A stretch of DNA of 64,000 nt from Caenimonas koreensis DSM 17982 (GTDB taxonomy: Bacteria; Pseudomonadota; Gammaproteobacteria; Burkholderiales; Burkholderiaceae_C). Shown one piece after another: positions 8,123-17,870 of the stretch. Every line of letters starts with the position of its first letter. Within the stretch, counting starts at the first letter, position 1. The stretch covers positions 1-64,000 of the forward strand of contig NZ_WJBU01000019.1 of assembly GCF_009646335.1 (NCBI RefSeq). Direction: 5' to 3'. The position numbers and the translations under genes are program-made. The notes under the pieces were generated by a model. The model was not told the origin of the DNA. It was given only the letters and a program-made list of their open reading frames with translations, and searched no databases.

Positions 8123-9297
8123 CAGCTGACCTTTGCCAGCTCCATGACGAGGAACGACGGCAGCTGGCCGCGCAGCGACTCACGGCTGATGCGGCTGACG
8201 CTGTCGCCCATCCAGTTCGACATTTCGAGAACGTTGGGCGCGCGCACGACTTCCACCACCGGGAAGTTCATGTCCGTGCGGATCAGGTCCTGACGCAGTT
8301 CCTCGAATTCGTGGTCGCGCAGTCGCTCCTCGATGATGATCAGGTGCGGCTTGTCCAGTTCGCAGAATCGCACCGCGCTTGCGCTGTTGCTGCACGTGTC
8401 CATGATCAGACCCATGCTTTCGCACACGGCCCGTAGTTCACCAATGATGCCGGCGTCCATCACGACGGCCAGCACACGGTGCCCGGCCAGCGGTTTTCCC
8501 TCTGTGAGAAACGCGGTGGAATTGCCTTGGCTTGGCTCGTGCATGTCGGCCGCAGTCAATCCTTCCAGCTGGCGAACGGTGCGCGGGAATTCGATCGTGA
8601 GCATGGTGTGGTCCGCTGCAAGCGTGCGGTCCACAGTAACGCCCATCGTCGCGGCAATTTGCAGCAGCAGTTGCCAGTCGAGGTCGTCCGCGATGCGCTC
8701 TTCCGTGCTGACGCCTGCTCCGGCTACATGCGCACTTGCTTTCAGCGCCAGTTCGGCGTGCGCTGGCCAGTTCTTGATGTCCAACCGCACCTGAAGGCGC
8801 TGACCTTGCGTTGATGCCCAGTCCACGGCCGTTTGCACCAGACTGAGCAAAAGCCCGGGGTCCACGATCACGTCAACCGGCTTCAGCCGGTGGCTCACCT
8901 CGAAACCGCCCACCTTGAATTGCGTGCTCATGCCATTGAGTACGTCGTGAACGATCGTGTGCAGCGCCAGGCGCTCGTGTGATTGCCGCAGCCGCCCACC
9001 CGCCAGCCTGGAAATCTGTTGGCTGTGCATGGCGATGCGATTGGCAGCCTTCATCGCATTTTCAAGCGTCGCAACCTGGCTGCGCGTAATGCTCCGCGCA
9101 CTGCGAATATCCAGCATGACCTGCTGCATGATCGCGACCTGGTCGGCCAGCTGCGCCCCAATGACGCCGGGTAACGCGATGATCGCGGCTGGCGACATGC
9201 CTTGCGGCGTCTCAGGCGCGCTTGTCGCGGCAGGCGACTTGCCCGGTGCGCGTTTTCGCTGCTCTTTGCTGCCAGTTGCGGATTTGCTCAATGCCAT
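8122..9297 (-). CDS. degenerate histidine-kinase-like/receiver-like protein
   Basis: The 391-residue soluble protein begins with a Lys/Pro-rich 35-residue leader and a helical region (about 45-115) placed like a dimerisation domain. Residues about 130-265 resemble a kinase ATP-binding fold: LLLSLVQTAVDWA stands where an N-box would be, but the key Asn is absent, and I see no phospho-accepting H-box or Gly-rich lid. Residues about 275-390 resemble a receiver domain whose usual DLIIxD strand reads HLIIIEER, with Glu replacing the phospho-acceptor Asp. I infer a pseudo-hybrid regulator without catalytic activity. No cognate partner is adjacent. Confidence 0.6.
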   Translation of the reverse strand: MALSKSATGSKEQRKRAPGKSPAATSAPETPQGMSPAAIIALPGVIGAQLADQVAIMQQVMLDIRSARSITRSQVATLENAMKAANRIAMHSQQISRLAGGRLRQSHERLALHTIVHDVLNGMSTQFKVGGFEVSHRLKPVDVIVDPGLLLSLVQTAVDWASTQGQRLQVRLDIKNWPAHAELALKASAHVAGAGVSTEERIADDLDWQLLLQIAATMGVTVDRTLAADHTMLTIEFPRTVRQLEGLTAADMHEPSQGNSTAFLTEGKPLAGHRVLAVVMDAGIIGELRAVCESMGLIMDTCSNSASAVRFCELDKPHLIIIEERLRDHEFEELRQDLIRTDMNFPVVEVVRAPNVLEMSNWMGDSVSRISRESLRGQLPSFLVMELAKVS

Positions 9298-9439
9298 GTC
9301 GTCACGTCACCTTCGAGAATCGGTTGATTCCATTGTTACGCAGTACACAGAATTCCGGAGGATAAAAGTCTGCGGCTTGCCAATCAAGCGTGATTCGTGG
9401 CTGCGGCACCTCAGGCGATCAGACCGCTGCCAACTGCGC

Positions 9440-10675
9440 TCAGATCACGCCATCATTTCTGAGGCGCTCGACATCGCCACCGCCTAAGCCCAGTACGCCC
9501 TCGAGAACCTCGATCGTGTGTTGCCCCAGAAGTGGTGGTGGCCGCTCGCAGCGCACGGGTGTCGCGCTCATTTTGATCGGGCTGGCGACCAGGCGAAGGT
9601 CGCCGCGCAGTGGGTGCGCCCATTCGGTCACCATCGCCCGCTGGCTCACATGCGGATCGGCAAAGACCTCGGCCAGATTGTTGATGGCGCCGCAAGGCAC
9701 TTTGGCGGCTTCAAGTGCGCCCAGCCAGTCCGCCTTGCGCCGGGTGCGAAAGATTGCTTCGAGCAGCGGGACAAGAACCGCGCGATGGCGCACACGCCCC
9801 TGGTTTTTCGCAAAGCGTTCGTCCTGTGCCAATTCGGGCCGGCCCGCCACATCGCAGAACTTGGCGAACTGCTTGTCATTGCCAACCGCGAGGATCATGT
9901 AGTCATGATTTCCATCGGCGGCCGGTGCAGTCTCGAACACCTGGTACGGCACGATGTTCTGGTGCGCATTGCCAGAGCGGCCCGGCGTCTTGCCGCTCAC
10001 GAGATAGTTCGCGCCGAGATTGGCGAGCATGGCGACTTGCGTGTCGAGCAATGCCATGTCAACGTGCTGCCCCTCTCCTGTTTTTTCGGCGTGGCGCAGT
10101 GCCGCCAGGATCGCGACGCTTGCATACATGCCGGTGAACAGATCCGCGACGGCTACGCCGACTTTTTGCGGCCCGCCGCCCAGATCATCGCGCTCCCCTG
10201 TCACGCTCATCAATCCGCCCATGCCCTGGATCGCGTAGTCGTAGCCGGCTCGGTCGCTGTACGGACCTGTCTGGCCGAAACCTGTCACGCTGCAATAGAC
10301 CAGCGACGGATTGATGGCGCGCAGAGATTCAAAGTCCAGGCCGTACCGGGCCATGTCGCCAACCTTGAAGTTCTCGACAAACACCTGGCAATGTGCGGCA
10401 AGCTCCCGGATCAGCGCCTGGCCGGCGGGCTTGGCGATGTCGCAGGTGATCGAGCGCTTGTTGCGGTTGGCCCCCAGGTAATAGGCTGATTCGGCGGTGT
10501 CGGCGCCGCTGTTGTCCTGCAGGAAGGGCGGGCCCCAGCTGCGCGTATCGTCACCCGCGCCGGGCCGCTCGACCTTGATCACGTCGGCGCCGAGGTCGGC
10601 CAGCGTCTGGGTGCACCAAGGTCCGGCAAGTACGCGGGACAAGTCAAGAACACGAATACCATCCAGCGAATTCAT
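9440..10675 (-). CDS. CoA-transferase, CaiB/BaiF family (type III)
   Basis: The 411-residue protein transfers CoA between carboxylic acids. It starts with the family signature LDGIRVLDLSRVLAGPWCTQ and LADLGADVIKVERPGAGDDTR. The catalytic aspartate is recognisable in GQHVDMALLDTQVAML, aligned with the Asp of formyl-CoA transferase. Length fits the family (about 400). I chose ATG 10675; the frame runs 14 codons further upstream without support. Natural substrates cannot be told from sequence. It is divergent from the lipoprotein gene at 10729. Confidence 0.93.
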   Translation of the reverse strand: MNSLDGIRVLDLSRVLAGPWCTQTLADLGADVIKVERPGAGDDTRSWGPPFLQDNSGADTAESAYYLGANRNKRSITCDIAKPAGQALIRELAAHCQVFVENFKVGDMARYGLDFESLRAINPSLVYCSVTGFGQTGPYSDRAGYDYAIQGMGGLMSVTGERDDLGGGPQKVGVAVADLFTGMYASVAILAALRHAEKTGEGQHVDMALLDTQVAMLANLGANYLVSGKTPGRSGNAHQNIVPYQVFETAPAADGNHDYMILAVGNDKQFAKFCDVAGRPELAQDERFAKNQGRVRHRAVLVPLLEAIFRTRRKADWLGALEAAKVPCGAINNLAEVFADPHVSQRAMVTEWAHPLRGDLRLVASPIKMSATPVRCERPPPLLGQHTIEVLEGVLGLGGGDVERLRNDGVI

Positions 10676-10728
10676 GCATGCATTGTGAATGGAATCCCGC
10701 TCACGCCGGCAAAACACATAATCGGGTC

Positions 10729-11262
10729 ATGCGCCGTTTTCACCTTGTCGCCGCAGCTGTGTTCGCGGCTGTCGTTGCGAGTTTTGCCACCGCTTGCAGT
10801 CCTACCTTCAACTGGCGTGATGTCAACGTCGAGGGCACTTCACTGAAAGCGATGCTGCCCTGCAAACCCGACAAGGATTCACGAGAAGTGCCGATGGCAG
10901 GCAAGCCCGCCATGCTGGAGGTTCTGGCCTGCGACGCAGGCAGCGCCAAGTTCGCCTTGCTCCATGCAGACATCGGCGATGTGACACGGGTGGGTGATGC
11001 CTTGTGGCAATGGCGCCTGGCCACACTCGCCAACCTTCGGGGCGCGGCTGCCAGGGATGCGCCGTTCACGCCGCCCGGCGCGACGCCCGTGCCGCAGGCC
11101 GCGAAGGTCTCCGCGATCGGGCAGCGCGCCGACGGCAGCAAGGTCGAAAGCCAGGCCGCTTACTTCGCAAGCGGCTCGCACGTGTTCCAGGCGGTCATTT
11201 ATGCGGACCGCATCACGCCCGAGATGACCGAATCCTTCTTCGCCGGCTTGCAGCTGCAATGA
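10729..11262 (+). CDS. putative lipoprotein of unknown function
   Basis: A 177-residue exported protein. Residues 1-23 form a signal with MRRFHLVAAAVFAAVVASF and a lipobox-like ATAC, so it is probably lipidated and periplasm-facing. The mature part has a small beta-rich look with two further cysteines (MLPCKPD and VLACDAG). I do not recognise a family. Its TGA overlaps the ATG of the next gene, an MFS transporter, by four-base ATGA, so the two are translated together. I chose ATG 10729 over an upstream in-frame ATG at 10678 because only the former begins a signal peptide. Confidence 0.75.
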   Translation: MRRFHLVAAAVFAAVVASFATACSPTFNWRDVNVEGTSLKAMLPCKPDKDSREVPMAGKPAMLEVLACDAGSAKFALLHADIGDVTRVGDALWQWRLATLANLRGAAARDAPFTPPGATPVPQAAKVSAIGQRADGSKVESQAAYFASGSHVFQAVIYADRITPEMTESFFAGLQLQ

Positions 11263-12491
11263 CGCTGCTCGACAGGCGCAGTGCCATCGTCACCTTCCTG
11301 GCGTTCGCATTTGCGTACTTCTTCTCCGCGTTGATGCGCGCGATCACGGCCACACTGTCGCCAACGCTCACACACGACTTCTCTCTGAGCGCCCAGGAAC
11401 TTGGCTTGCTGGCGGGCGGCTTTTTCATGGGATTCGCCGCCACGCAGTTGCCGTTGGGGAGCTGGCTGGATCGTCATGGGCCGAAGAAGGTCATCCTGAG
11501 CTTTCTTGCTTTTGCCGTGGCGGGCTCGATGGCGTTTTCCTGGGCCACCAGTTTTGCCGGGCTGTTTGCCGCGCGCGTGCTGTGTGGCATCGGCGTGAGT
11601 GCATGCCTGATGGCGCCGCTGACCGGCTTTCGCAGCTGGCTCGACGCGCCCGCGCAGCTGCGGGCCAACTCGTGGATGCTGATGACCGGATCGTTCGGCA
11701 TGGTCGCCTCGACGCTGCCCGTGCAGTGGCTCATGCCTGCGCTTGGCTGGCGGCCGCTGTTCTGGGGGCTCGCGCTGGCATTCGTGTTGTCCATGGCGGC
11801 CATCGCGTGGATCGTCCCGTCCACCAACGCAGGCCCCGGTCCTGATGGTCAGCCCGCAACCACACACGTGCCTCCCGCCACGTACACCGAGGTGTGGCGC
11901 CATCCGTATTTCCGGCGCATGGCACCGATCGGATTCTTCAGCTATGGCGGAATGATCGCCGTGCAGACGCTCTGGGCCGGTCCGTGGATGGTGCGGGTGG
12001 GAGGTTTGCCGCCGCTTGAAGCTGCTGCGGGCCTCTTCGTCATCAACCTTTGCATGTTGTGTGCGTTCTGGTGCTGGGGCATGTTCAACCCGACATTGGC
12101 CCGGCGTGGCGTCTCGACCGATCGCCTGATTGCGTGGGGTCTGCCGCTCAGTTTCGTGGTGCTGGCGGCCATCGTGGTCGCGGGTCCGATGGCTGGCGCG
12201 TGGTCATGGGCGGCCTTTTGCGTCACCTCCACCTTCGTGTCGCTCGCGCAGCCGTCGGTCGGTATGGCGTTCGCACCTGCCCTCGCGGGCCGGGCGCTGT
12301 CGGCCTTCAACCTGGTCATCTTCGCCGGCGTGTTCGTCATGCAGTGGGGCATCGGACTGCTGATCGACGGATTCCAGGCCGCAGGCCTGGCCGAAGTGTC
12401 TGCTTTTCGCGCCGCCATCGCCGTGTTTCTCGCGTGCAGCTGCGCAGCCTACGGCTACTTCCTTCTGGCAAAGGATAATTCCGCCAGATGA
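11259..12491 (+). CDS. major facilitator superfamily transporter
   Basis: The 410-residue integral membrane protein has about 12 hydrophobic segments and an MFS motif A variant in the first cytoplasmic loop (GSWLDRHGPKKVIL). It begins MTLLDRRSAIVTFLAFAFAY, coupled by ATGA to the lipoprotein gene; the open frame continues upstream but only in a different, non-membrane sequence. The substrate is not indicated; the overall pattern resembles nitrate/cyanate-type MFS permeases. It overlaps the next gene (PTS EIIA) by four bases. Confidence 0.9.
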   Translation: MTLLDRRSAIVTFLAFAFAYFFSALMRAITATLSPTLTHDFSLSAQELGLLAGGFFMGFAATQLPLGSWLDRHGPKKVILSFLAFAVAGSMAFSWATSFAGLFAARVLCGIGVSACLMAPLTGFRSWLDAPAQLRANSWMLMTGSFGMVASTLPVQWLMPALGWRPLFWGLALAFVLSMAAIAWIVPSTNAGPGPDGQPATTHVPPATYTEVWRHPYFRRMAPIGFFSYGGMIAVQTLWAGPWMVRVGGLPPLEAAAGLFVINLCMLCAFWCWGMFNPTLARRGVSTDRLIAWGLPLSFVVLAAIVVAGPMAGAWSWAAFCVTSTFVSLAQPSVGMAFAPALAGRALSAFNLVIFAGVFVMQWGIGLLIDGFQAAGLAEVSAFRAAIAVFLACSCAAYGYFLLAKDNSAR

Positions 12492-12937
12492 ACGCGATCC
12501 TCATCATTGCCCACGCACCGCTTGCGCACGCCCTGCGCAGCTGCGCGCTGCACGTCTTTCCGGACTGCGGCGCGCATGTGTCGGCTATCGACGTTCAGCC
12601 CAACTTGCCGCCCGAAGAGACGCTGTCCATGGCGCGCATTGCGATGTCGCAGCTCGCCGGCGAGAACATCACGGGCATTCTCGTGCTCGCCGATATCTTT
12701 GGCGCGACGCCCAGCAACGTGGCACAGCGCCTCGTCGATGGCGTCAAGTCGCGCCTGATCACCGGCGTCAACCTTCCCATGTTGTTGCGCGCGGTCAGCT
12801 ACCGTAATGAACCGCTCGATGCGCTCGTCTCGCGTGCCGTCATCGGCGGCACGCAGGGCGTGATGCAAGTTGCCATCACCGCACCCCAGAACCAGCCGCG
12901 AAGACATGATCCAGACCACCACGACCATCAGCAATAA
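12488..12937 (+). CDS. PTS EIIA component, mannose (Man) family
   Basis: The 149-residue protein matches the EIIA-Man fold: MNAILIIAHAPLAHAL places the phospho-accepting histidine at about residue 9, and VLADIFGATPSNVAQRL is the conserved DxFGxTPSN loop. It accepts phosphate from HPr. No EIIB or EIIC lies nearby, so it is probably a regulatory PTS component, as in other betaproteobacteria. The last 10 codons (His/Asp-rich) overlap the HPr gene in another frame. Confidence 0.93.
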   Translation: MNAILIIAHAPLAHALRSCALHVFPDCGAHVSAIDVQPNLPPEETLSMARIAMSQLAGENITGILVLADIFGATPSNVAQRLVDGVKSRLITGVNLPMLLRAVSYRNEPLDALVSRAVIGGTQGVMQVAITAPQNQPRRHDPDHHDHQQ

Positions 12938-13175
12938 GCTGGGCCTGCACGCCCGCGCGTCGGCCAAACTCACGAAGCTAGCGGGCAGCTTCCCGTGCGA
13001 AGTGAACATCTCGCGCGGTGAGCGGCGCGTCAACGCCAAGAGCATCATGGGCGTGATGATGCTCGCCGCAGGCATCGGCAGCGAAGTGACGATCGAGACC
13101 AGCGGTGAGCAGGAGCAGGAAGCGATGAGCGCGATCCTGGCCCTGATCGCTGACAAGTTTGGCGAAGGCGAGTAA
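12906..13175 (+). CDS. ptsH: phosphocarrier protein HPr
   Basis: The 89-residue protein has the HPr active site NKLGLHARASAKL (phospho-His near residue 17) and the regulatory-serine region NAKSIMGVMMLAAG, where HPr kinase would act if present. It carries phosphate from EI to EIIA. The start at ATG 12906 overlaps the end of the EIIA gene by 32 bases. The gene order EIIA-HPr-EI is the typical betaproteobacterial incomplete PTS. Confidence 0.96.
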   Translation: MIQTTTTISNKLGLHARASAKLTKLAGSFPCEVNISRGERRVNAKSIMGVMMLAAGIGSEVTIETSGEQEQEAMSAILALIADKFGEGE

Positions 13176-13270
13176 ATGGCCCCCACGGTCGCGCACTTCG
13201 TGTCGCTCCCTGCCCCCCGAGGGGGCCGTGTTCCGCCTTCGGGCGGCCGTGCGGCGGAACGGGTGACCGC
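13176..13270. repeat. GC-rich intergenic repeat-like element with nested hairpins
   Basis: The gap between ptsH and ptsI holds nested inverted repeats: GCCCCCC/GGGGGC around 13212-13225, CCGCC/GGCGG around 13233-13246, and an outer GTTCCGCC (13230-13237) with GGCGGAAC (13253-13260). The arrangement closely resembles dispersed intergenic elements I remember from Comamonadaceae genomes. Only one copy is in this window, so the repeat status rests on recall. Confidence 0.55.
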
Positions 13271-15037
13271 ATGACGTTCTCTGTCCACGGCCTGGCAGTT
13301 GCACGCGGCGTCGCGATTGGTCGCGCCGTGCTGATGGCGTCGAGCCGTGTCGATGTTGCGCACTACTTCATCGAGCCCGCACAGATCGAGTCGGAGATCG
13401 AGCGCATCCGCGCGGGGCGCAATGCGGTGGTGGACGAGATTCATCGCCTGCAGCAAACGATCCTGCAAATGGGCCCGAAAGAAGCGCCGCATGAACTCAC
13501 TGCGTTGCTCGACGTGCACCTGATGCTGCTGCAGGACGAAGACCTCATCACCGGCGTGAAGCATTGGGTGGCCGAGCGGCTGTACAACGCCGAATGGGCG
13601 CTGACGACGCAGCTCGATGTGCTGGCGCGCCAGTTCGACGAGATGGAGGACGAGTACCTGCGCGGGCGCAAGGCCGACCTCGAGCAGGTCGCTGATCGCA
13701 TCCTGCGGTACATGCAGGGCGTGGCGTCGCCCGTCGCGCCGCCGGCGTCCAATCGCCGCAAGACACAGCAGGATCTGCTGCTCGACGACAGCATCGACGT
13801 GCCGCTGGTGATGATTGCGCACGACCTCTCGCCGGCGGACATGCTGCAGTTCAAGCAAAGCGTGTTCGCCGGGTTCGTCACCGATGTGGGCGGGCGCAAT
13901 TCGCACACGGCGATCGTGGCCCGGTCGATGGACATACCCGCCGTGGTCGGTGCGCGCAGCGCAAGCCAGCTGGTCCGCCAGGACGACTGGGTCATCATCG
14001 ACGGCGATGCGGGCGTGATGATCGTCGACCCTTCGCCGATCATCCTGGCCGAGTATGGTTTCAAGCAGCGGCAAGGCGAGCTCGAACGCGGCCGGCTCTC
14101 CCGCTTGCGGCACACGCCCGCCATCACGATGGACGGCCAGAAAATCGAGCTGCTGGCCAACATCGAACTGCCCGACGACGCGGCGGCTGCCTTGAAAGCG
14201 GGCGCGGTGGGCGTGGGGCTCTTTCGCAGCGAATTCCTCTTCATGGGCCGCCGCGGCAAGCTGCCGGATGAAGAAGAGCAATACCAGGCTTACAAGCGAG
14301 CCGTGGAAGGCATGGAAGGCTTGCCCGTCACGATCCGCACGGTCGATGTGGGCGCGGACAAACCGCTCGACGACACGAAGCGCGATGAGGCGCACCTGAA
14401 TCCGGCGCTGGGCTTGCGTGCCATTCGCTGGAGCCTGGCCGACCCCGCCATGTTCCTCACGCAGCTGCGCGCGATCTTGCGTGCGGCTGCGCACGGCCAG
14501 GTCAACCTGCTGATCCCGATGCTGGCGCATGCCAGCGAGATCCGGCATACGCTGTCGCTCATTGACTTCGCGCGCGCCGAACTTGATAACCGCGGCGTCG
14601 TGTACGGGCCCGTGAAGCTCGGCGCGATGATTGAAATACCTGCGGCGGCGCTCACCCTCAAGATCTTCCTGAAGTACTTCGACTTCCTGTCGGTCGGCAC
14701 CAACGACCTGATCCAGTACACCTTGGCGATCGACCGCGCTGATGAGTCAGTTGCGCACCTGTACGACCCGTTGCACCCGGCGGTCTTGCGTCTTGTGGCA
14801 GACACCATCGCGGAATGCCATGCGCAGGGCAAGTCGGTCAGCGTGTGTGGCGAAATGGCCGGCGACATCACGCTCACGCGGCTGTTGCTTGGTATGGGCC
14901 TGCGCAGTTTCTCGATGCACCCGGCGCAGATTCTTGCGGTGAAGCAGGAGGTGCTGCGCTCGGACGTGTCGCGGCTCACGCCCTGGGCGCGCAAGGTGCT
15001 CGAATCGGAAGACCCGGCGGCGACGCTGGCGGCGTAG
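13271..15037 (+). CDS. ptsI: phosphoenolpyruvate-protein phosphotransferase (PTS enzyme I)
   Basis: The 588-residue protein takes phosphate from PEP onto a histidine in GGRNSHTAIVARS (about residue 213) and passes it to HPr. The N-terminal HPr-binding helical domain (residues 30-160) is followed by the swivelling phospho-His domain and the PEP-binding TIM barrel with GVGLFRSEFLFMGR, GTNDLIQYT and SVCGEMAGD. Length matches family (about 575-590). Start ATG 13271 follows GGGTGACC; the 95-bp gap from ptsH is filled by the repeat-like element. Confidence 0.97.
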   Translation: MTFSVHGLAVARGVAIGRAVLMASSRVDVAHYFIEPAQIESEIERIRAGRNAVVDEIHRLQQTILQMGPKEAPHELTALLDVHLMLLQDEDLITGVKHWVAERLYNAEWALTTQLDVLARQFDEMEDEYLRGRKADLEQVADRILRYMQGVASPVAPPASNRRKTQQDLLLDDSIDVPLVMIAHDLSPADMLQFKQSVFAGFVTDVGGRNSHTAIVARSMDIPAVVGARSASQLVRQDDWVIIDGDAGVMIVDPSPIILAEYGFKQRQGELERGRLSRLRHTPAITMDGQKIELLANIELPDDAAAALKAGAVGVGLFRSEFLFMGRRGKLPDEEEQYQAYKRAVEGMEGLPVTIRTVDVGADKPLDDTKRDEAHLNPALGLRAIRWSLADPAMFLTQLRAILRAAAHGQVNLLIPMLAHASEIRHTLSLIDFARAELDNRGVVYGPVKLGAMIEIPAAALTLKIFLKYFDFLSVGTNDLIQYTLAIDRADESVAHLYDPLHPAVLRLVADTIAECHAQGKSVSVCGEMAGDITLTRLLLGMGLRSFSMHPAQILAVKQEVLRSDVSRLTPWARKVLESEDPAATLAA

Positions 15038-15051
15038 CCTTTGCGGGTTCG

Positions 15052-15873
15052 CTAACGCGTGCGCGTGCCGACAATGGCCGCGCCAATGATCAGCGCAGCA
15101 GCCGCCGCGATGGACAACGTCAAAGGCCGCCCGCTTACGAGCATCAACAGCACGGTGGATGCAAGCGGCGTGATGTAGCTCAGGATGCCGATCTGGCGCG
15201 GGTCGCCGAGCTTGAGCGCGCGGTCCCACAAAAAGAACGCTGCGCCTAGCGGCCCCAACCCCATCACCGCGATGAGCAGCCAGTCATGCCCGCCCAGCGC
15301 CACGCGCGGCTCGAGCATCACATGGCAGGCGAGCGACAACACGCCCGACACGAGCCCGAACAACCCGATCGCCGCTGTGGGGAAGGGCTTCACGCGCCGC
15401 GTGAGCAGCGAGTAGCTTGCCCAGATAAAGGCGGAGCCAATGGCCGGCAGGTAGCCCCACGCCCAGCCGCCACCCGTCGAGCCGCCACCGAGAATCGCGA
15501 TGGCCGCACCCGCAAAACCTGCCATTGCCGCGGCAATGTGGGCCGCTTTCACGCGCATATCCGCCAGGAAAAGCGGCGCCATCACGACGATCAGCAGCGG
15601 CCAGAGATAGTTGACGAGATTGGCCTCTACGGGCGGTGCATGGCGCAGTGCAATGAACAGCAGGAAGTGAAAGCCGAACAGGCCATAGATGCCGACGGCC
15701 AGCGTGGAGGCAGGAATCTTCCATTGCTTGACCAGTGGCCATGCGGGAATGCTGCCGATGACGAGCGCCAAGCCCGTCAGCAGGAAGGGCGGCACATGCG
15801 AGAGCGATACGCCAAGAGACGCCAGCGTTGCCCACAAGCCAATCGCGCCCAGCGCGTAGAGGTTCGCGCTCAA
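15052..15873 (-). CDS. EamA/DMT-superfamily permease
   Basis: The 273-residue protein has ten hydrophobic segments arranged as two EamA repeats, the second beginning [20 protein letters not shown]. It resembles aromatic-amino-acid exporters of the YddG type ([22 protein letters not shown]), but substrate is not proven. It starts with TTG at 15873, overlapping the lipA stop by four bases (TTGA), so it is coupled to lipA. It converges on ptsI with only 14 bases between stops. Confidence 0.88.
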   Translation of the reverse strand: MSANLYALGAIGLWATLASLGVSLSHVPPFLLTGLALVIGSIPAWPLVKQWKIPASTLAVGIYGLFGFHFLLFIALRHAPPVEANLVNYLWPLLIVVMAPLFLADMRVKAAHIAAAMAGFAGAAIAILGGGSTGGGWAWGYLPAIGSAFIWASYSLLTRRVKPFPTAAIGLFGLVSGVLSLACHVMLEPRVALGGHDWLLIAVMGLGPLGAAFFLWDRALKLGDPRQIGILSYITPLASTVLLMLVSGRPLTLSIAAAAALIIGAAIVGTRTR

Positions 15874-16859
15874 GTCCCCGATACGCCTGCGGCGTGGGCC
15901 TGTTCGTCAGCGTGATACGAGCTGCGCACCATGGCGCCAACAGCCGCGTGGCTGAAGCCCATCTCGTACGCCTTTGCTTCGAACATCTTGAAAGTGTCCG
16001 GGTGCACATAACGGCGCACGGGTAAGTGAGACGTGGACGGCGCGAGGTACTGGCCGATCGTGAGCATGTCGATGTTGTGTGCGCGCATGTCGCGCATCAC
16101 GTCGAGGATCTCGTCGTCGGTCTCGCCCAGGCCGACCATCAGGCCGCTCTTGGTCGGCACATCGGGATGCAGCGCCTTGAACTTCTTGAGCAGGTTCAGG
16201 CTGAACGCGTAGTCCGACCCGGGGCGCGCTTCCTTGTACAGGCGCGGGATCGTCTCGAGGTTGTGGTTCATCACATCGGGCGGCGCGGCCTTGAGGATTT
16301 CAAGCGCGCGGTCGTCGCGACCGCGGAAGTCGGGCACCAGCACTTCGATGGTCGTGCCTGGCGATAGCTCGCGTGTCTTGCGGATGCATTCCACGAAGTG
16401 GCCCGCGCCGCCATCGCGCAGGTCATCGCGATCGACCGAGGTGATCACGACGTACTTCAGCTTCAGCCGGGCGATGGTTTTTGCCATGTTCTCCGGCTCA
16501 TTCACATCGAGCGGATCGGGCCGGCCGTGGCCGACATCGCAGAAGGGGCACCGGCGGGTGCACTTGTCGCCCATGATCATGAACGTGGCCGTGCCCTTGC
16601 CGAAACATTCACCGATGTTGGGGCACGACGCTTCTTCGCACACGGTGTGCAGGTTGCTCTCGCGCAGGATCTGCTTGATCTCGTAGAAACGGGTCGTCGG
16701 CGAGCCGGCGCGCACGCGGATCCAGTCGGGCTTTTTCAGCAGCTCACCCTGCTCGACTTTGACGGGGATGCGCGAGAGTTTGGCGCCGGCCTTCTGCTTG
16801 GCGAGCGGGTTGTAGTTCTCGACGCTTTGCGCTTGCCGGACGGTTTCGTTGGAGCTCAT
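15870..16859 (-). CDS. lipA: lipoyl synthase
   Basis: The 329-residue radical-SAM enzyme inserts two sulfurs into octanoyl chains on E2 subunits and GcvH. Both cluster motifs are present: the auxiliary cluster [12 protein letters not shown] (about residues 79-90) and the SAM cluster CTRRCPFC (about 105-112). The C-terminal [18 protein letters not shown] with the conserved serine ligand region is intact. It follows lipB by 8 bp, forming the usual octanoylation-sulfuration pair. Confidence 0.97.
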   Translation of the reverse strand: MSSNETVRQAQSVENYNPLAKQKAGAKLSRIPVKVEQGELLKKPDWIRVRAGSPTTRFYEIKQILRESNLHTVCEEASCPNIGECFGKGTATFMIMGDKCTRRCPFCDVGHGRPDPLDVNEPENMAKTIARLKLKYVVITSVDRDDLRDGGAGHFVECIRKTRELSPGTTIEVLVPDFRGRDDRALEILKAAPPDVMNHNLETIPRLYKEARPGSDYAFSLNLLKKFKALHPDVPTKSGLMVGLGETDDEILDVMRDMRAHNIDMLTIGQYLAPSTSHLPVRRYVHPDTFKMFEAKAYEMGFSHAAVGAMVRSSYHADEQAHAAGVSGT

Positions 16860-16867
16860 GAAGGCTT

Positions 16868-17554
16868 TCAGATCGCAAGCAGCGCGCGCAGCTTGCTGCC
16901 GAGCACGTCCGCCGCTTCATTCCAGGAGGTGGAGACGCCAATTGTAGAAAGGTCCACCGTTGTCAGCCCCGCGTAGCCGCAGGGGTTGATTCGCGAGAAG
17001 GGTTCAAGATCCATTGCCACGTTGAGCGCGAGGCCGTGATAGGTGCAGTGACGGCTGACCTTCACGCCCAGCGCCGCGATCTTGCCGAGGCCATCGAAGC
17101 TGATTTCGCCGCCTCCGCCGCCCTGGGAGGGCAGCGGTGCGGGCAGGCGCGCGTGCGAAAACGGATCGTCCAGCCTCACGTAAATGCCCGGCGCGCCTTT
17201 GACGCGGTGCCCCGTCACGCCGAACTCGGCCAACGTGCGGACCACGGCTTCTTCCAGGCGGTAAACATATTCCTTGACGAAGTAGCCGCGCGGGCGCAAG
17301 TCGAGCAGCGGATACGCCACCACCTGGCCCGGCCCGTGATAAGTGACCTGGCCACCGCGATTGGTGGCGATGACAGGTATGTCGCCCGGCTCAATGAGAT
17401 GCTCTTGCTTGCCGGCAAGACCTTGCGTGAAAACCGGCGGGTGCTCGCAAAGCCACAGCTCGTCGGGCGTGCCCTCAACTCGCGCGGCAGTCAGCGCCTG
17501 CATTGCCTCGTAGGCAGGCAGGTAGTCCACCCGGCCGCGGACCGAAGTTTGCAT
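16868..17554 (-). CDS. lipB: octanoyltransferase (lipoyl transferase)
   Basis: The 228-residue enzyme moves octanoyl from acyl carrier protein to lipoyl domains. The catalytic Lys and Cys lie in [18 protein letters not shown] and INPCGYAG, and the substrate-pocket segment [17 protein letters not shown] is intact. A Pro/Gly/Ser-rich insertion near residue 145 ([13 protein letters not shown]) is unusual but lies in a surface loop. Genes run ybeD-type, lipB, lipA on the minus strand with short gaps. Confidence 0.96.
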   Translation of the reverse strand: MQTSVRGRVDYLPAYEAMQALTAARVEGTPDELWLCEHPPVFTQGLAGKQEHLIEPGDIPVIATNRGGQVTYHGPGQVVAYPLLDLRPRGYFVKEYVYRLEEAVVRTLAEFGVTGHRVKGAPGIYVRLDDPFSHARLPAPLPSQGGGGGEISFDGLGKIAALGVKVSRHCTYHGLALNVAMDLEPFSRINPCGYAGLTTVDLSTIGVSTSWNEAADVLGSKLRALLAI

Positions 17555-17568
17555 TGCGAAGACCAGCC

Positions 17569-17868
17569 CTAAAGCACGACCTTGACCATCGGGTGCGACG
17601 ACAGCGTGCGGTACAGCTCGTCGAGCTGCTCGCGGCTCGTGGCCGTCACGGTGATGGTGATGCCCAGGTAGTTGCCAGCCTTGCTGTTGCGCAGCTCAAC
17701 GGTGGTTGCATCGAAAGCGGGATCGAACTGCTCGGCAATCTGTGTGATCGCATGCACCAGGCCGTCCGTCTTCATGCCCATCACCTTGATGGGAAATTGC
17801 GACGGGTATTCGATCAGGGATTCCTTGCGCGGGTCGGGGGCGGACGTGGTGATGGTGGTGTCGGTCAT
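17569..17868 (-). CDS. DUF493 (YbeD-like) protein
   Basis: The 99-residue protein fits the DUF493/YbeD family by size, by a [13 protein letters not shown] start and an ACT-like beta-alpha-beta pattern ([34 protein letters not shown]). The family sits next to lipB in very many proteobacteria, as here (14 bp upstream of lipB), and is thought to be a small ligand- or protein-binding regulator. Its exact function is unknown. Confidence 0.9.
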   Translation of the reverse strand: MTDTTITTSAPDPRKESLIEYPSQFPIKVMGMKTDGLVHAITQIAEQFDPAFDATTVELRNSKAGNYLGITITVTATSREQLDELYRTLSSHPMVKVVL

Positions 17869-17870
17869 GT

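Noticed and set aside
12455..14548. 697-codon open frame antisense to the PTS genes
   Set aside because: Shadow of EIIA, HPr and enzyme I; composition is typical of antisense in GC-rich DNA.
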